Source: Sinotaia quadrata (lineage: Eukaryota; Mollusca; Gastropoda; Architaenioglossa; Viviparidae). Taken from it: a DNA stretch of 64,000 nt. The stretch lies in contig CM054179.1 of the NCBI GenBank assembly GCA_028829895.1, positions 43,196,617 through 43,260,616 of the forward strand, written 5' to 3'. The notes under the pieces are model-generated. The model saw only the letters and a list, made by a program, of their open reading frames with translations, was not told the DNA's origin and made no database searches. Below are positions 39,053 through 51,550 of the stretch, piece after piece; positions within the stretch are counted from its first letter, which is position 1, and every line of letters starts with the position of its first letter. The position numbers and the translations under genes are program-made.

Positions 39053-40346
39053 TTGATTATCTTCTTTCTATCTGGCTATTTATTTATCTATTATCTCCTT
39101 GTTTACCTATCTGTTGATCGGTATGTAGGCCCTATGTATGTCTCATCCATCTGTGTCTCTCTATAGCTGCCTGTCTGTTTATCTAAATCAATCTATATCA
39201 TTTCTCTCTCTCATCCGCGGTCTGGCGGGTTTGAACCCATGTTCACCAGAGTTCTCCGTGCCTGTAGTCACGCAACCCACAATCTAACCCTCGATTTTTT
39301 GGTATGATTTTTTGGTCAGTCTCAGAAAGCAGAACACACCCCTGCCAGTCAATAGGACGGAGTAAGAATTCTTCTAGATGTATGTGTGTGTACATTATTC
39401 GTTGGAATATTCAGTACCAGTGCGTTGATTTAGAGAACGTTGTGAGAGACATGCTATTCGTGGAGCTGTCCGGAATTCTAGTAACTTATTGACTGTCCAG
39501 ATCTGTAAGTCACAGCTCAGTGCGTCATCGTATGTATTAAGGGTGAGCAAATGTCACTTGTCGTGTGTCAGTAGTTGGTGCCACAAGAGTCTCGAGTGTC
39601 TGCTAATATTATCTAAATTCACTCCAGACAGTGTTACAGATTTCATGGTTCTCCCATGTGTACGGAGGGGACAGTATATGCTATCCATAGGGTGTACGCG
39701 TTAATCGAATGTTTATTTGCATTGTAGTATACCTAACGTGGCTGAACATCTAAAGAGTGACTGAAGCCGTCTTGTGTCGTTTGTCACATTTAATTAAGAT
39801 AGATTTCTTTTTTGTCTTTTTGGAAGTGTTTCTTTCCTCCGTTTTTTTCCCCTCTTCTTATTGCTAAAATTCTAATAGTGGTGATTTGAGAGTGTTCTGA
39901 CACTCATAGAAAAACTGGACTGAAGCTAGACTTTTGAATTGAATGTATAGAATTGATAGCTATTTATGTTTTGACAATCGATTTCTGTAACTAATCTTCT
40001 TATTTTCCATTCATATTGTTTCACCATTTACTCTTTCCTTATACTTTATTAAATACAAGAATTTGTCAGATTTCTTTGCTCCCCTTGTCATGTAACTTCA
40101 TTTTTATGTTTCGATGTATTGACATGGCGTATATATTGGTACAATTAATGTTAGTGTCCATTCTGAATCTTTCTTGTCGTATTTCCAAATTGGAGTGGGT
40201 GGGGGCTGGACTACATGTGATTGATAAAAAGACAAAGGAAGAGGATATTTTCTCCTAGAAGTGTGGCTAGCCTCTAAGTCGAGGATTAGAGATATTTTAT
40301 TAAATTTGATAATTATTTTTTCCATCGTAATCTTGCGAGGCGCCGA

Positions 40347-40362
40347 GGGGGGGGGGGGGGGG
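40347..40362 (+). repeat. 16-base G run
   Basis: Sixteen consecutive G residues follow gaggcgccga. Shorter runs occur on this strand at 10919-10930 and as C runs near 26143 and 31100. Confidence 0.9.
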
Positions 40363-40642
40363 CTAGCACCAACTCTGCTATTATCTGTAGTCTGAACGCA
40401 AATTTGTAAGCGTGCACCTTACCTAACAGCATGCATGTAAAAAAGCTAGGCATTTGAATTCTAAACGTTGTAAGGGGAAAGAAATGGACAGACGTTGAGA
40501 AACACTTGAAATGTGAAAGAACTGCTGAATGAAACCCTCAGACATTGCTGGGATGCTGGGTCGAAACAGTATCGAACCATGCATGCGTTTGCTATATCAG
40601 GACCAGTGAAGTGTTACTTATAGACGTTTTGTCCTTGTTCGC

Positions 40643-40646
<4 letters not shown>

Positions 40647-40716
<70 letters not shown>

Positions 40717-40814
40717 TGTGTGTGTATATATGTGTGTGAGTATGTGTGTGTGTGAGTGTGTATGTATGCATGTGTGAGTGAGTGTGTGTGTGTGTGTGCG
40801 TGTGTGTGTGTGTA
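40647..40814. repeat. (GT)n microsatellite
   Basis: About 33 clean GT units, then interrupted GT/gagtgtg sequence. A shorter (GT)n tract lies at 41179-41200, about 150 bp before the MOCOS exon at 41349. Confidence 0.97.
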
Positions 40815-41348
40815 TACGAGCATGTGTACTGTTTTCTATAGCATGGAAATGTTTGATGAAGTAGTAATGATGATTGTGAATATATTGACGACGACCCGAC
40901 GATGATGATGATGAATTGGGTTCACATTTTAAGCTAGCATATTTTTTTTTACTAATATAAACTGTGGAGCAACAAAAGTAATAGATGATAGTAATTGTTA
41001 TGATGATTTGTATTCACTTGAATTTAACATCGTAGGGGTAAAATGTAAAACTGGTGGCGGTGGTAGTGAGTTTTGGAGTGTAATTTAAAAAATATTACAG
41101 ATGATATGGTAATGATATATATTTATTAATACGTTTTTCATCATATCAGTCTAGCACTCTAAAACAATCTTTCTATATATGTGTGTGTGTGTGTGTGTGT
41201 TGTTGAACTAAGAGTTACATCTGTCCAGTATAGAATTTTATTGATGACGATGATATGGTGATGATTTTGACGACGACAGCAATTATCCGTTGAGTGATTT
41301 TCCTCACACACCGTAAGCTTTTGTTAATTTGATCCTATTTCTTTGCAG

Positions 41349-42088
41349 AATCCTCAAATTCTTCAACACTGACACTGACAACTACAGCGTCATCTTCACC
41401 AGCGGTTGTACGAGCGCTCTGAAGCTTGTCGCCGAGACGTTTTCCTTTCGCACCTCACCAAAGCTCGAGCAACCCAGCTCCGGCGACGCAAAATCCTCAA
41501 CACATTTTGTTGAAAGAGAAATGTCCACATCCACTGTATCCACTAAGACTTCTCCAGAACGTGTCTGTGTTGATGCTTCGCACCATCTAGGTCAAGGTCA
41601 CCTCGTTCAGAACACAAAAGCCAAAGACACCAACGTCAGCGTTGTGACGTTGCAGCCTGTCGACACGCAAGATGAAAAGAGGGGCTTTTTTTGCTATCTC
41701 CAAGACAACCACACTTCAGTGCAAGGTATGAGAGAACTTGTAGCTGATAAGTGCCAAGCTGTTTTTTGCCTGACGGAAGAAGAAATCTACAGCGGTCGGA
41801 AAGATGACTGTCTCGTCTTTGGAAGCATTGAACCAGACATACCCGAAGGGAATTGTCTTTTCGCGTACCCTGCACAGTCCAATTTTTCTGGCAGGAAGTA
41901 TCCGCTAGAATGGATCCCGAAGACGCAGGGTAGAGATCTGTCGTTTCAGACTGGCCTCGGTGGACGATGGTTTGTCGTTTTGGATGCAGCATCTTTCGTG
42001 GCCACGAGTCCCTTGGACTTGTCGCTGTTCAAGCCTGACTTCGTCACAGTGTCCTTCTACAAGATCTTCGGTTTTCCTACGGGACTGG
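41349..42088 (+). CDS. MOCOS: MOCOS internal exon (PLP-binding core)
   Basis: This 740-bp exon encodes 246 full codons without a stop. It opens with ILKFFNTDTDNYSVIFTSG, then SALKLVAETFSF, which aligns directly after the preceding exon in known MOCOS proteins. Further landmarks are FCYLQDNHTSVQGMREL (His expected to stack on PLP), FAYPAQSNFSGRKYPLEWI, WFVVLDAASF (Asp expected to contact the pyridine nitrogen) and SFYKIFGFPTGLG, whose Lys codon at 42061-42063 is the expected Schiff-base lysine. The acceptor is tttctttgcag, ending at 41348. The donor is gtaagt at 42089-42094, leaving one base (g) for the next Gly codon. About 79 residues rich in Ser, Thr and charged residues lie between ETFSF and FCYLQ. 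From memory, the human protein has only about a dozen residues there, so this is an expanded, probably disordered insertion. The rest of the NifS-like domain and the C-terminal MOSC domain are not seen downstream in this window. Confidence 0.95.
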
Positions 42089-44224
42089 GTAAGTCTTGAG
42101 TCATTGCCTTTGATCTCCTTGATAGAATTGTGTCCTGGATACACTTACATGAACATGTGTCTCGTTTCGAGATGTCTACAGTGATAAAACACTACAGGCA
42201 TAAAAGTACAGACGTTACGAACTTCAACAACCGTCTCCATCCTTCACCCCAGCCCCAGCCTTATCAATCCATCCTCACCTTCACATTCACATACATCACA
42301 TTGTAGGTAAACAATGTTTAGTTCCAAATAATTTTATTTCACCACTAGGAATTCTTTTAGAAAATAATAATTATATCTGCTTATTGCATATTTGGACTAC
42401 TTTGTAGTTGAGGTGGCTTATGAAAAAACTCTTATGAAATTAGATAAAGCAATCCTTATATGTTTCATCTTATACTTTCTTTGAATATTTGTTTGTCTGG
42501 ACATTCGTACGTTTAATCATTTGTATTCTTATCACATTACTTACCGATGGTCACATTGATAGAGAATAAATATAACAGCGCTTGCACAATTTCCTTTCGT
42601 GGTCCATCTATGTCAAATTGTACAAATTAATCAGCTGTGACATCTCTTACATAAAACGTGCCGAGTTTGACTTTAAAGATTATGCATTGCTTACGCATTG
42701 CAAAGACTTACATAAATCAGACATAGATTAAACGTGTTATATTTCCAAGCTGTATGTGGGTTATTGAGATATGATGAAATACTATTTATTGCCAAGTAAC
42801 ATCCTCACACATGACATGAAGTAGGAATGTTTTGGTGTTGAACAGTGTATCAGACTCGTACTATCTAACACTGAGTAAATAATAATAATAATAGTAATAA
42901 TAATAAATATCCAATCTTGAGTTCACAATTGACAGAGTGGTGAGTCAGTCATACATTTCTGAAACTACAATATTTAGGTGCAGGAATATGTTTTTAATTC
43001 AGACAGCAGACGGTTTGGGGGGAAAGACTGTTCTAGCTGCAATAGATCTTTTGTGACGATCTCAGGGTAGGATTACAGGTAAGTGACCAGCAGGATATAG
43101 GTTGTCTGTCTCAAATGCCTTTTAATTCCCCGAGCAGACGCTGTTCATAAAAGATATGCGCATTGGACACATGAGCGCCAGTACGTTTTTATATGGCTCC
43201 GACGATTCTGTTTAGTAATGTTCTCTCCTGTTCGATTGTTCCGGAATGACATGTTGGAAGAGAAAGGGAGCGCACTCTTAACTGTTGCTGTGTAAAAGTT
43301 GGTCTTGCTGTGCCTATGTCGAAAGAGTGAAACAACGCAAAAGGAGTGGTGGGTGGTGGTGGTGGGGTGTTGAATCGTTATGTGTGGATTTTTATAAATA
43401 AAAGTTTAATTAATCTATTATACGTAAAGATTTGCAACTAATAATAATTTTTTTAACCATATAAAAAAAATGTTGTCAGACCCATTTATATGTAAATCAT
43501 TATAATACACAATAAGACAATATTACATAAATCTCTCTCATTCTCTCTCTCTCACACACACACACGCACACACGTGTGTAAATGTTTATGCGTGCGTGCG
43601 CGCGCCAGACCATACGTTCATATGTATTCCAATGCCGATACTAAACAGGTGCCTTAAACAGTGAATGACAGAACTCATATATCATTGTATCCTGTCATTT
43701 TGACTCTTCAAGCATATAAAATAATATGCCAGTTATATATACAAAAGTTTAGTCTTGGCTGCGCACTAAAAGTGTCAGAGCGAAGAAAACATATTCTCTT
43801 ACGTCTCTTATGCACGGTATAGTGTCAAACCATTATATCAAATTAAAAATATAAGTAATATACCAATTCAATATTTTACAGTTTAATAAATAAGTTTAAG
43901 ATGTTACAATGAAAATTCATGCTTACCACTTTATAAGACATGTCACAACTTTCTTTCCCTACTTTAAAAAAAAAATGAATAAAGAAACTGTCAGGTCATG
44001 CGCAAAACAGAAAACTCTGTAGTACACATTTATAGCTGAGACATATGTTAAAAGCACGGTGTACAATATACAGACATTAAGCCTTGGTATAATAAATACT
44101 AGTACACCCTGCTTATGCAAATATGATGGGGCCGTACATAATCCAAACCATAACAAAAAACATGCATTATTGAAATAAACACACACACACACACCTTAAT
44201 CTTATCAACTGTAAGTATTATTTC

Positions 44225-44640
44225 TTGACAGACTTAAATACTGCGCCATGACCTTGACATATGTAAACATTATTGCGTGACATAAATAAATATTGTGCAT
44301 GACCTTGACTTATGTAAACATGATTGCTTGATAATCATAAATACTGTGTTATGACCTTGGCTTATGTAACATCATTGCGTGATATATATATAAATACTGT
44401 GCCATAGCCATGACATATGTAAACATCATTGCATGACATACATGATGAATACAGTGCCATGACTTTGACGTATGTAAACATCATTGCGTGATATACATAA
44501 ATAATGTGCCTTGATCTTGTCATATATAAGCATTACCGCTTGACAGCCTGAAATACTATGCCTTGACCCTGTAATATTTAAGCAAATTGACTTGAAATAC
44601 TTAAATACTTTGTCTTGCTTGGTTTAACTTAACAGTAACT
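44225..44640. repeat. Tandem repeat of about 52 bp, seven to eight copies
   Basis: Units share ccatgaccttgacatatgta, then aacatcattgcgtgac and ataaatact. Further diverged copies extend to about 44780. Confidence 0.88.
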
Positions 44641-44846
44641 TTTATGACTTAATAATACGTGACAGTACTACATCTTGCCTGTTTTGTAAGCATGTCTTGG
44701 AGTACATAAACAGTATGCCTTGCCACATGACGTGTCATGCATAATCATGTATCTTCGCATAAATAAACATTATCATAGCTAACCATTATAACGACTTATG
44801 AACATAAACGTAATTTGGAAGTATCTAAAACTGTGTGCGTGCGTGC

Positions 44847-44848
44847 GG

Positions 44849-44893
<45 letters not shown>

Positions 44894-44908
44894 TGTGTGT
44901 CTGTGTGA
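44847..44908. repeat. (GT)n microsatellite
   Basis: About 22 GT units, then gtctgtgtgtct. Confidence 0.96.
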
Positions 44909-45059
44909 GGTACTAAATTATTTTAAGTATGATCATCGAACAGCTCATGTGCTTTCTTCTTTTGTAATCATTCATCTAGAGTTGGTGACGGTGCCGGCAT
45001 TTTGCACTCTTTTTTTGTCGTGTGTCGTCCACACCTTTGTAAGATCGGACTTCATTGCT

Positions 45060-45580
45060 TCTCATTCATTCATTCATTTGTACACGTCATCAGAATCATT
45101 TTCATCTTAACCACACCATTAAACTCCATTTCACCAATACACTCCAATTAATCTGCATTTCTCCGAAATATTCCATCAATCTCTGTCATCATTCTTCATT
45201 TCACCAGTTCACTCCATCATTCTTAATTTCACAAATACACTCCCATCACCTCCATTTTACTATTACACCCCATCAATCGCATTTCACTAGCACACCCGAT
45301 CATTCTTTATTTCATTCATACGCCTCATCAGTCTCCATTTCACCAATACACCAGTCAGTCTTCATTTCACCAATACACACTGCCATTCATTATACCATTA
45401 CACCCCATCAATCGCATTTCAGAAGCACACCCCATCATTCTTTATTTCATCCATTCGCCTCATCAGTTTCCATTTCACCAATACACCCGTCAGTCTTCAT
45501 TTCACAATACACACCACCATTCATTATACCATTACACCTTGTCAGTCACCATTTCACTAATACTCCCCAATCATTTCTCC
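45060..45580. repeat. Degenerate tandem repeat around catttcaccaatacacc
   Basis: Units of about 35-40 bp share tca(g/t)tct(t/c)catttcac(c/t)a and atacacccca. A larger pair of blocks (about 45255-45390 and 45395-45510) repeats the same order of variants. The 199-codon frame (Ser/His/Pro/Thr-rich) over it is best explained by the repeat. Imperfect copies continue to about 45860. Confidence 0.8.
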
Positions 45581-46004
45581 TTTCAATAGTATGTGTAATC
45601 AGTCTCCCTACCGCTAGTATACCGGCTCATTCTTGTTCCACGAGTAATGCCTAAACCTCCTTGTGCGCGTTATCATTCTCGACTTCCTCCAGTTCACCTG
45701 ATTAGAATCCATATCGTCTCTGTATCTACCATTCCCTTTTTTACGCCTTGTTATTTCCATCTTATCACCGCATTAACATCAGTCTTTATTTCACCAAAGC
45801 ACGTTATAATCAGTCCCGATGAGTATATTTCATCTGACATTCATATCTCCATACCTCATTCACAGATCCATGTAGCAGACTGCTTCTGACTCCATCTTCC
45901 CATAATGCTCCACCAGTCTCAGTCTCACTGGAATCCTGCATTAGCCAGTCACCGAATCAATTTTGTTTCATTCTCAATTAATTAGTAGACCTAATTCATC
46001 TCCT

Positions 46005-46735
46005 CCAGGCCAGTCTTCCTCATAAGTCCCCATTAGAGGGTAAGATCATACCAGTGTTTCTCACAAATCTCCATTAGAGGGCAAGATTATACCAGTGTTT
46101 CTCACAAGTCTCCATTACAGGATAAAATCACAACAGTGTTTCTCACAAGTCTCCATTAGAAGGTACGATCACACTAGTGTTCCTTACAAGATCGTACCAG
46201 TGTTCTATACAAGTCAGCGAGATCGTACCAGTGTTCTCTACAAGTGAGTGAGATCGTACCAATGTTCTATACAAGTGAGCGAGATCGTACTAGTGTTCCT
46301 TACAAGTGAGCAAGATCGTACCAGTGTTCCTTACAAGTCTCCATTAGGGAATAAGATCGTACCAGTGTTCCTTACAAGTCTCCATTAGGAAGTAAGATCG
46401 TACCTGTGTTCCTTACAAGTCTCCATTAGGGAATAAGATCGTACCAGTGTTCCTTACAAGTCTCCATTAAGGAGTAAGATCGTACCAATGTTCTCTACAA
46501 GTCTCCATTAGGGAGTAACATCGTACCAGTGTTCTTTACAAGTCTGCATTAGGGAGTAAATTCACACCATTGTTCCTTACAAGTCTCCATTTGGTAGTAA
46601 GATTACACCAGGGTTCTTTACAAGTCTGCATTAGGGAGTAAATTCACACCATTGTTCCTTACAAGTCTCCATTTGGGAGTAAGATCACACCATTGTTCCT
46701 TACAAGTCTCCATTAGGGAGTAAGATCACACCGGT
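46005..46735. repeat. Minisatellite of about 41 bp with 29-33-bp short variants, about 18 copies
   Basis: The long unit contains cttacaagtctccattaggg, then agtaagatcgtaccagtgtt. Between about 46185 and 46320 the ctccattagg part is missing or replaced by agtgagcgagatcgtacc, giving shorter units. Both ends are more diverged than the centre. Confidence 0.93.
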
Positions 46736-47057
46736 TTCTGTTTAGCCATACTACTTCACCAGTCTCTACTTCACAAGACGCCCTACTAGTCTCAGTCTCA
46801 GCACCTTACTCTTAAACACCCCACTAGTTCCCCTCACCATCCTTGTTTTGTCACCAGTTCATTCAGTGTTCTCCATCCCACCAGTACAACCCGGAACACT
46901 CATCACATCATTTCAGGTGAAGGCTCAGTCCGAGTATGGACCGTCCTCAAATCTTCACCTCCCCAACGTGCTTCATGACTTCATCTCACTAACAGCAATT
47001 TTATTAATGCCTTGCCTCTCTTACAAACCAGTATTCCCAATCCCTATGTGCCCAAAC

Positions 47058-47097
47058 TCTCTCTCTCTCTCTCACTCTCTCTCTCTCACTCTCTCTC

Positions 47098-47168
<71 letters not shown>
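47058..47168. repeat. (CT)n microsatellite
   Basis: About 53 CT units with three CA interruptions near the left end. Confidence 0.97.
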
Positions 47169-47171
<3 letters not shown>

Positions 47172-47572
47172 AGGCGTACACCATTTCGTCTCTTTATACA
47201 TCACTTCACTTCACAACACAGTTAGCTGACTTATCGGTTCTATTGAACTCAAATGTCTTGTTCTAATCTTCATTATCTTGGGACATAATTATTAGAGAAG
47301 TGTGTAGATTTCATGGAAAGAAACTTTACTTAACTGTCCCCAATGGCAGAAACTAGGCAAGAGGAAGAGTGGGAGAAATACCGGCCATATCTGTGGTTTT
47401 TCACTAGATGATGAAAAGAAAGAGCGGTATAGTTTTGGGACCTGAAGTTGAACACGTCAATATCGGCAGCTGAAACATTAGGCCTTTATCTTCACAAACC
47501 GCTCTCTATCTGTTAATTTAATTATACTTTGGCCATATTAACGGAATTCCTTTTGTTTCTTCTGTGGTTCAG

Positions 47573-47680
47573 CTACATTACAGAGGAGTTAGGACAATTC
47601 GTGCTGACGTTCATGTTTTAAATATTGACGAGCTCTGCCGAGAGGTTTCAACTTCACCAATTAGTTCAAATGCTCGGAAG
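47573..47680 (+). CDS. Possible orphan exon, unrecognised
   Basis: A 108-bp segment of 36 codons is open and bounded by good splice signals. The acceptor has a pyrimidine-rich tract (ccttttgtttcttctgtggttcag, ending at 47572). The donor is aag|gtaagc at 47681. Its translation begins LHYRGVRTIRADVHVLNIDE and ends SSNARK; I do not recognise it. It is phase 0 at both ends, so it cannot directly follow the MOCOS exon at 41349-42088, which leaves phase 1. Reading it in the phase MOCOS requires hits a stop within eight codons. It could be a chance open stretch, an alternative exon, or part of an unrelated gene nested in the intron. Confidence 0.15.
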
Positions 47681-48129
47681 GTAAGCATTCAGGTCACACT
47701 GAATCAGGTTATTCATTTATCAAAATATTTTCCTGCCTTCACGGATTTCTTGTTTGGGGGATGGGGGGTGGGGCTTAGTTGTAAAAGTTCAAAGTTAATC
47801 GAATCTGGCTGATTTCTGTGAATTTTATACTATAAAATCTGATCTGATTTGAAACTTTATATACACAAGGCAGAGAATGCTACAATGAAGAGAGCGAGTA
47901 GAAAGAGCATTGCGGAGAGTGGGAGGGAGTAGAAAGCATAAAGAGACAGAATGAAAAAAGAATGAAGAGAAAGTGAGTGAGAGTAAAAGAGATATTTGTT
48001 TTAACCCCATTTCTTTGTGCGGTATATGATTGCTAAATTTTGATATGTCATTTTTTTAATCAAAGCATTCTTTCATTATTTTGCTGGGTTTTTATTGTTT
48101 TTGTTTTAGTGTTGGTGTTTGTGGTGGAT

Positions 48130-48130
<1 letters not shown>

Positions 48131-48163
<33 letters not shown>

Positions 48164-48177
48164 TGTGTGTGTGTGTA
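48131..48177. repeat. (GT)n microsatellite
   Basis: About 22 GT units with one interruption. Confidence 0.95.
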
Positions 48178-49639
48178 ATCTTGTTTTTAGCTATTCCATT
48201 CTTTGAGTTAACAAAAGATCATTGTTAGTTCTTTTTAATTGCTATTTGTGATGGGTGGTTTAACAGATTATCCTACTCAGACCCTAATCTACTTCATCCC
48301 GCAAATACAGGTCTTCATAATTTGCAGACAGAGAAACTCATCAGGCCTAAGAGACATTACTCATTTATTAATGTAATCATCTCCTTTCTCTGAGTGTTAC
48401 TGGTTTAGAATTTCTATCCCACTTGCAAGCTCAAACGCATCTTGATCTTGTAGGAATTCTGGCCCCCACAATCTCTCAACTTGGAGGTACACTTCACAAG
48501 ATATGTTATTGTTTGACTTTTAAGAATGATCAAAATTAAGCCCCCATCCCTCAAACATGCATATCTCCTTCTTTGTTTAAATATAGAATTGGAAGTGTAA
48601 CAGATAAAAAAAAGTTTATTCACTGCAATAAAAGTTAAACAAGAAAAATTTGATACATAGCAAGTAGTAGTCACAAAGGCAAAGGCTAATTATGAAGAAC
48701 TGTTCTTATGACATAGATTAGTGATTAAATCCAAAAAAAATACAATATGTGTTACTGACATATGGTGCTGAAATAGGCCATTATTAGGCATTTTTCATGA
48801 TCCTTTAAGGATGTTTATCGCTTAGTTACAGTCAGTTTTTCTGGCTCAAAAATCTTCGCTTTTTGAAGAGTGCTAACAATACTTATAGATGTAATCTAAT
48901 TCTTTACAAACACACTTGTTCTCACAGGTACTACTAAGAATCAGAAAGTGGAAAGTTACATCATAGAGTAATTCTTAGGAGGCGTAAATTTAGAAAACAA
49001 TCACCTGATTCGATGTTTGTTGGCAATGACTTGATTGCCTCCCTTGCATGTTGGTGGTGTGTATTGTGCGCGGCAATGAAATACAGGGTTGCTTTGTGAA
49101 TTGACATGTGTGTACATGTAGGCAACTGAACAGTAACATTATGTCATAAATTGTATTGTAGCAAGATGGTGAAGTGATAGTGAAGACTTCGACTGAAGAA
49201 GTTGGTGCAGAAATGCAGACTGGAAGAATAAAGAATGAATGAAGATTTTGAAGCACTGTTGAAAAATCAGGTGATGCAGGTGTGAGTGATTGTGTTATGA
49301 AATCAACTAGGCCTTGCACCCACCCCCTTTCTCTCTCAGACATCTTCATGCGCACATTCTATCTGTGAATCAATACATTGTTCAGCCACATAAAAATAGT
49401 TAGAAATATAATTGTTGGATTTCCATAAGAAAAGAAGAAAAATATAATTAGAATCTTCCACATGGAACTGAAATGAAGAATTCTAAGTATGACAAGTATA
49501 CACTTTCATCTAGAGAAGTTTTCATTCCAAATTACATTTTGGAGGATTTCTTGAAAATGAAGAATGCAGTTGTACAAACTTAACTAAACAACTTTACTTA
49601 CACAATTGAACTATGGTTCTCAGAGCATGACAGTTACAT

Positions 49640-50430
49640 TCTGTAAATTTTAAAAATAGCAATAATGCAACTAAGAATTTCAGAGTAAGAAAAATTCAAT
49701 AATATAATTATATAATAATTTTCTAAGTGCACAAAAGAGTTACAAAATATTAACCATTCTAAAACACACTAATATTGCACCTTTTACCTATTCAAGCCCT
49801 CACCAAATCAGGACTGGATTTTGTTTTTGTTTTGATTTTGTTTTGTCGGTGACCAATCTACATTTTTAGCCAATATATATATATGTGTGTGTGTGTGCGC
49901 GCGCGCCTGGATTTACTCCCATTGTTCTAGCTGGGTAAAAGGATTGTTTTTGAGTACCTGGTCTCAGTTAAACTCTCATTGATTTTGTTTCTCAAGTGGA
50001 GACGCCAGCTCACTCGAAGAACATGTGATCGGTCTGACAGCTCTTAACATTCCTCGCAGACAATGCTGGTCAACTCAGGGCCTGTATTTTCATGTTTCAT
50101 TTAATTAAGAAGAGCGACTTTAGTTTGCACAGGTGTGGCAATGGCTGAGAGAAATGGCTGCTTGCGATTGGTATCTACTCGTGCATGACTGAGGACCTGT
50201 AAAATTTACATCTGATGACATGCTGATTACGTAATCGTACAGGCATCGACAGACTAGTGTCTAACACATAATTAGCACTTATTTTGTAACTTATCATAGC
50301 AAATGGGTTAGAAAGAAATATCAAAAGTGAATGTGAAAGACAATTAAATTGGAAGATTAAATAATTATTAAAAATATAATAATTAATTATTACTTATGCC
50401 ATTTGCATTTCGTTTGTTACACTATTCTAC
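49640..50430 (+). repeat. Dispersed repeat family A, copy 2
   Basis: This copy matches 29930-30620 in ordered blocks: tacaaaatattaacc, ctggtcaactcagggcctg, gagcgact, cgtgcatgactgagg, actagtgtct, and the terminal aatataataattaattatt with tatgccatttgcatttcg. A short GT/GC microsatellite at 49884-49909 interrupts it. Its right edge, near 50425, coincides with the right edge of the other copy. Confidence 0.5.
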
Positions 50431-50837
50431 GGGTTTACTTTATGTTTCTGTGTGTTTGTGTAGTAGTAGTGTTAATAGTTGTAATAGTAGTAGTAATTGG
50501 GGTGTAGTTTATTGTTTGTGTTCTATCTGTTAGTGTTAATCAGAAATTCTCATTCTGGTATTTTATTACAAAATTTCATCTTTAGCTCTGGTTCCTGAGC
50601 GAATTTTGAGAAAATCTTTTTAAAAAGTAAACATGAAATATTTAAAGTGAATGGTACAATTGGGAGGATCTGTGCAGCACTTTATTTGAAGAAATATTTT
50701 TCTCTACTGCTATGGCTCAATTAATCTGTCAGGAGGATGGAGGGAATGCTGCAAAGATTTTATATCCGCTGATCTACTTATTTAATTATTTTTTAATTAG
50801 GAATTCTGATTATTCACATTCCAGTAGGTAATTCTAA

Positions 50838-50838
<1 letters not shown>

Positions 50839-50873
<35 letters not shown>

Positions 50874-50890
50874 ACACACACACATACACA

Positions 50891-50942
<52 letters not shown>
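50839..50942. repeat. (CA)n microsatellite
   Basis: About 50 CA units with several TA interruptions. Confidence 0.97.
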
Positions 50943-50943
<1 letters not shown>

Positions 50944-51179
50944 TTGTGATAAGACGTAAGATTAACAGTTTCTGTTCTTTTTCTTCTTTAAAGATAAAGA
51001 AAACAAACGAAGACCATAATTTCGCTAACGGGACTTTGTATGCACTTATGAAAGTGTTTTATAAATACGTTCCTTTATTTTTTTTTTTCCTTGTACAGTA
51101 ATGTTATTCTGAAATCTGCAGATTGCTTCTGGTGCATTCTTCGTTGAACGTAGACCATACTCTGCTACTGGCATTCAAA

Positions 51180-51550
51180 ACCAGCACTGATTTCCGGTTT
51201 TTGTTAAAAGTTTCTTTGATTACAAGGGTTCATTTAAAAGTAAATTTTAAATCATATTCAGTGCCACCACATTTCTGGTTTTTGTTAAAAGTTTCTTTGT
51301 TTATAAGGCTTCATTTAAAAGTTTGATTTTTCAAAATCATATTCAGAGCCAGCACTGATTTCCGGTTTTTGTTAAAAGTTTATTTATTTACAAGTGTTCA
51401 TTTAAAAGTAAAATTTAAATCATATTCAGTGCCTGCACTGATTTCCGGTTTTTGTTAAAAGTTTCTTTGTTTATAAGGCTTCATTTTAAAGTAAATTTTA
51501 AATCATATTCAGAGCAAGCACTGATTTCCGGGTTTTGTTAAAAGTTTCTA
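51180..51550. repeat. Tandem repeat of about 84 bp, four to five copies
   Basis: Units share gcactgatttccggtttttg, then ttaaaagtttctttg, ttcatttaaaagta and aaatcatattcag. Confidence 0.93.

Noticed and set aside
39220..39300. tRNA-like segment on the minus strand with gggttcaaaccc
   Set aside because: The B-box-like motif is palindromic and the T-stem does not pair. No terminator or proper acceptor stem is seen.
45055..45654. 199-codon + strand frame (Ser/His/Pro/Thr-rich)
   Set aside because: It coincides with a degenerate tandem repeat around catttcaccaatacacc and has no recognisable domain or splice context. The openness follows from the C/A/T-rich repeat.
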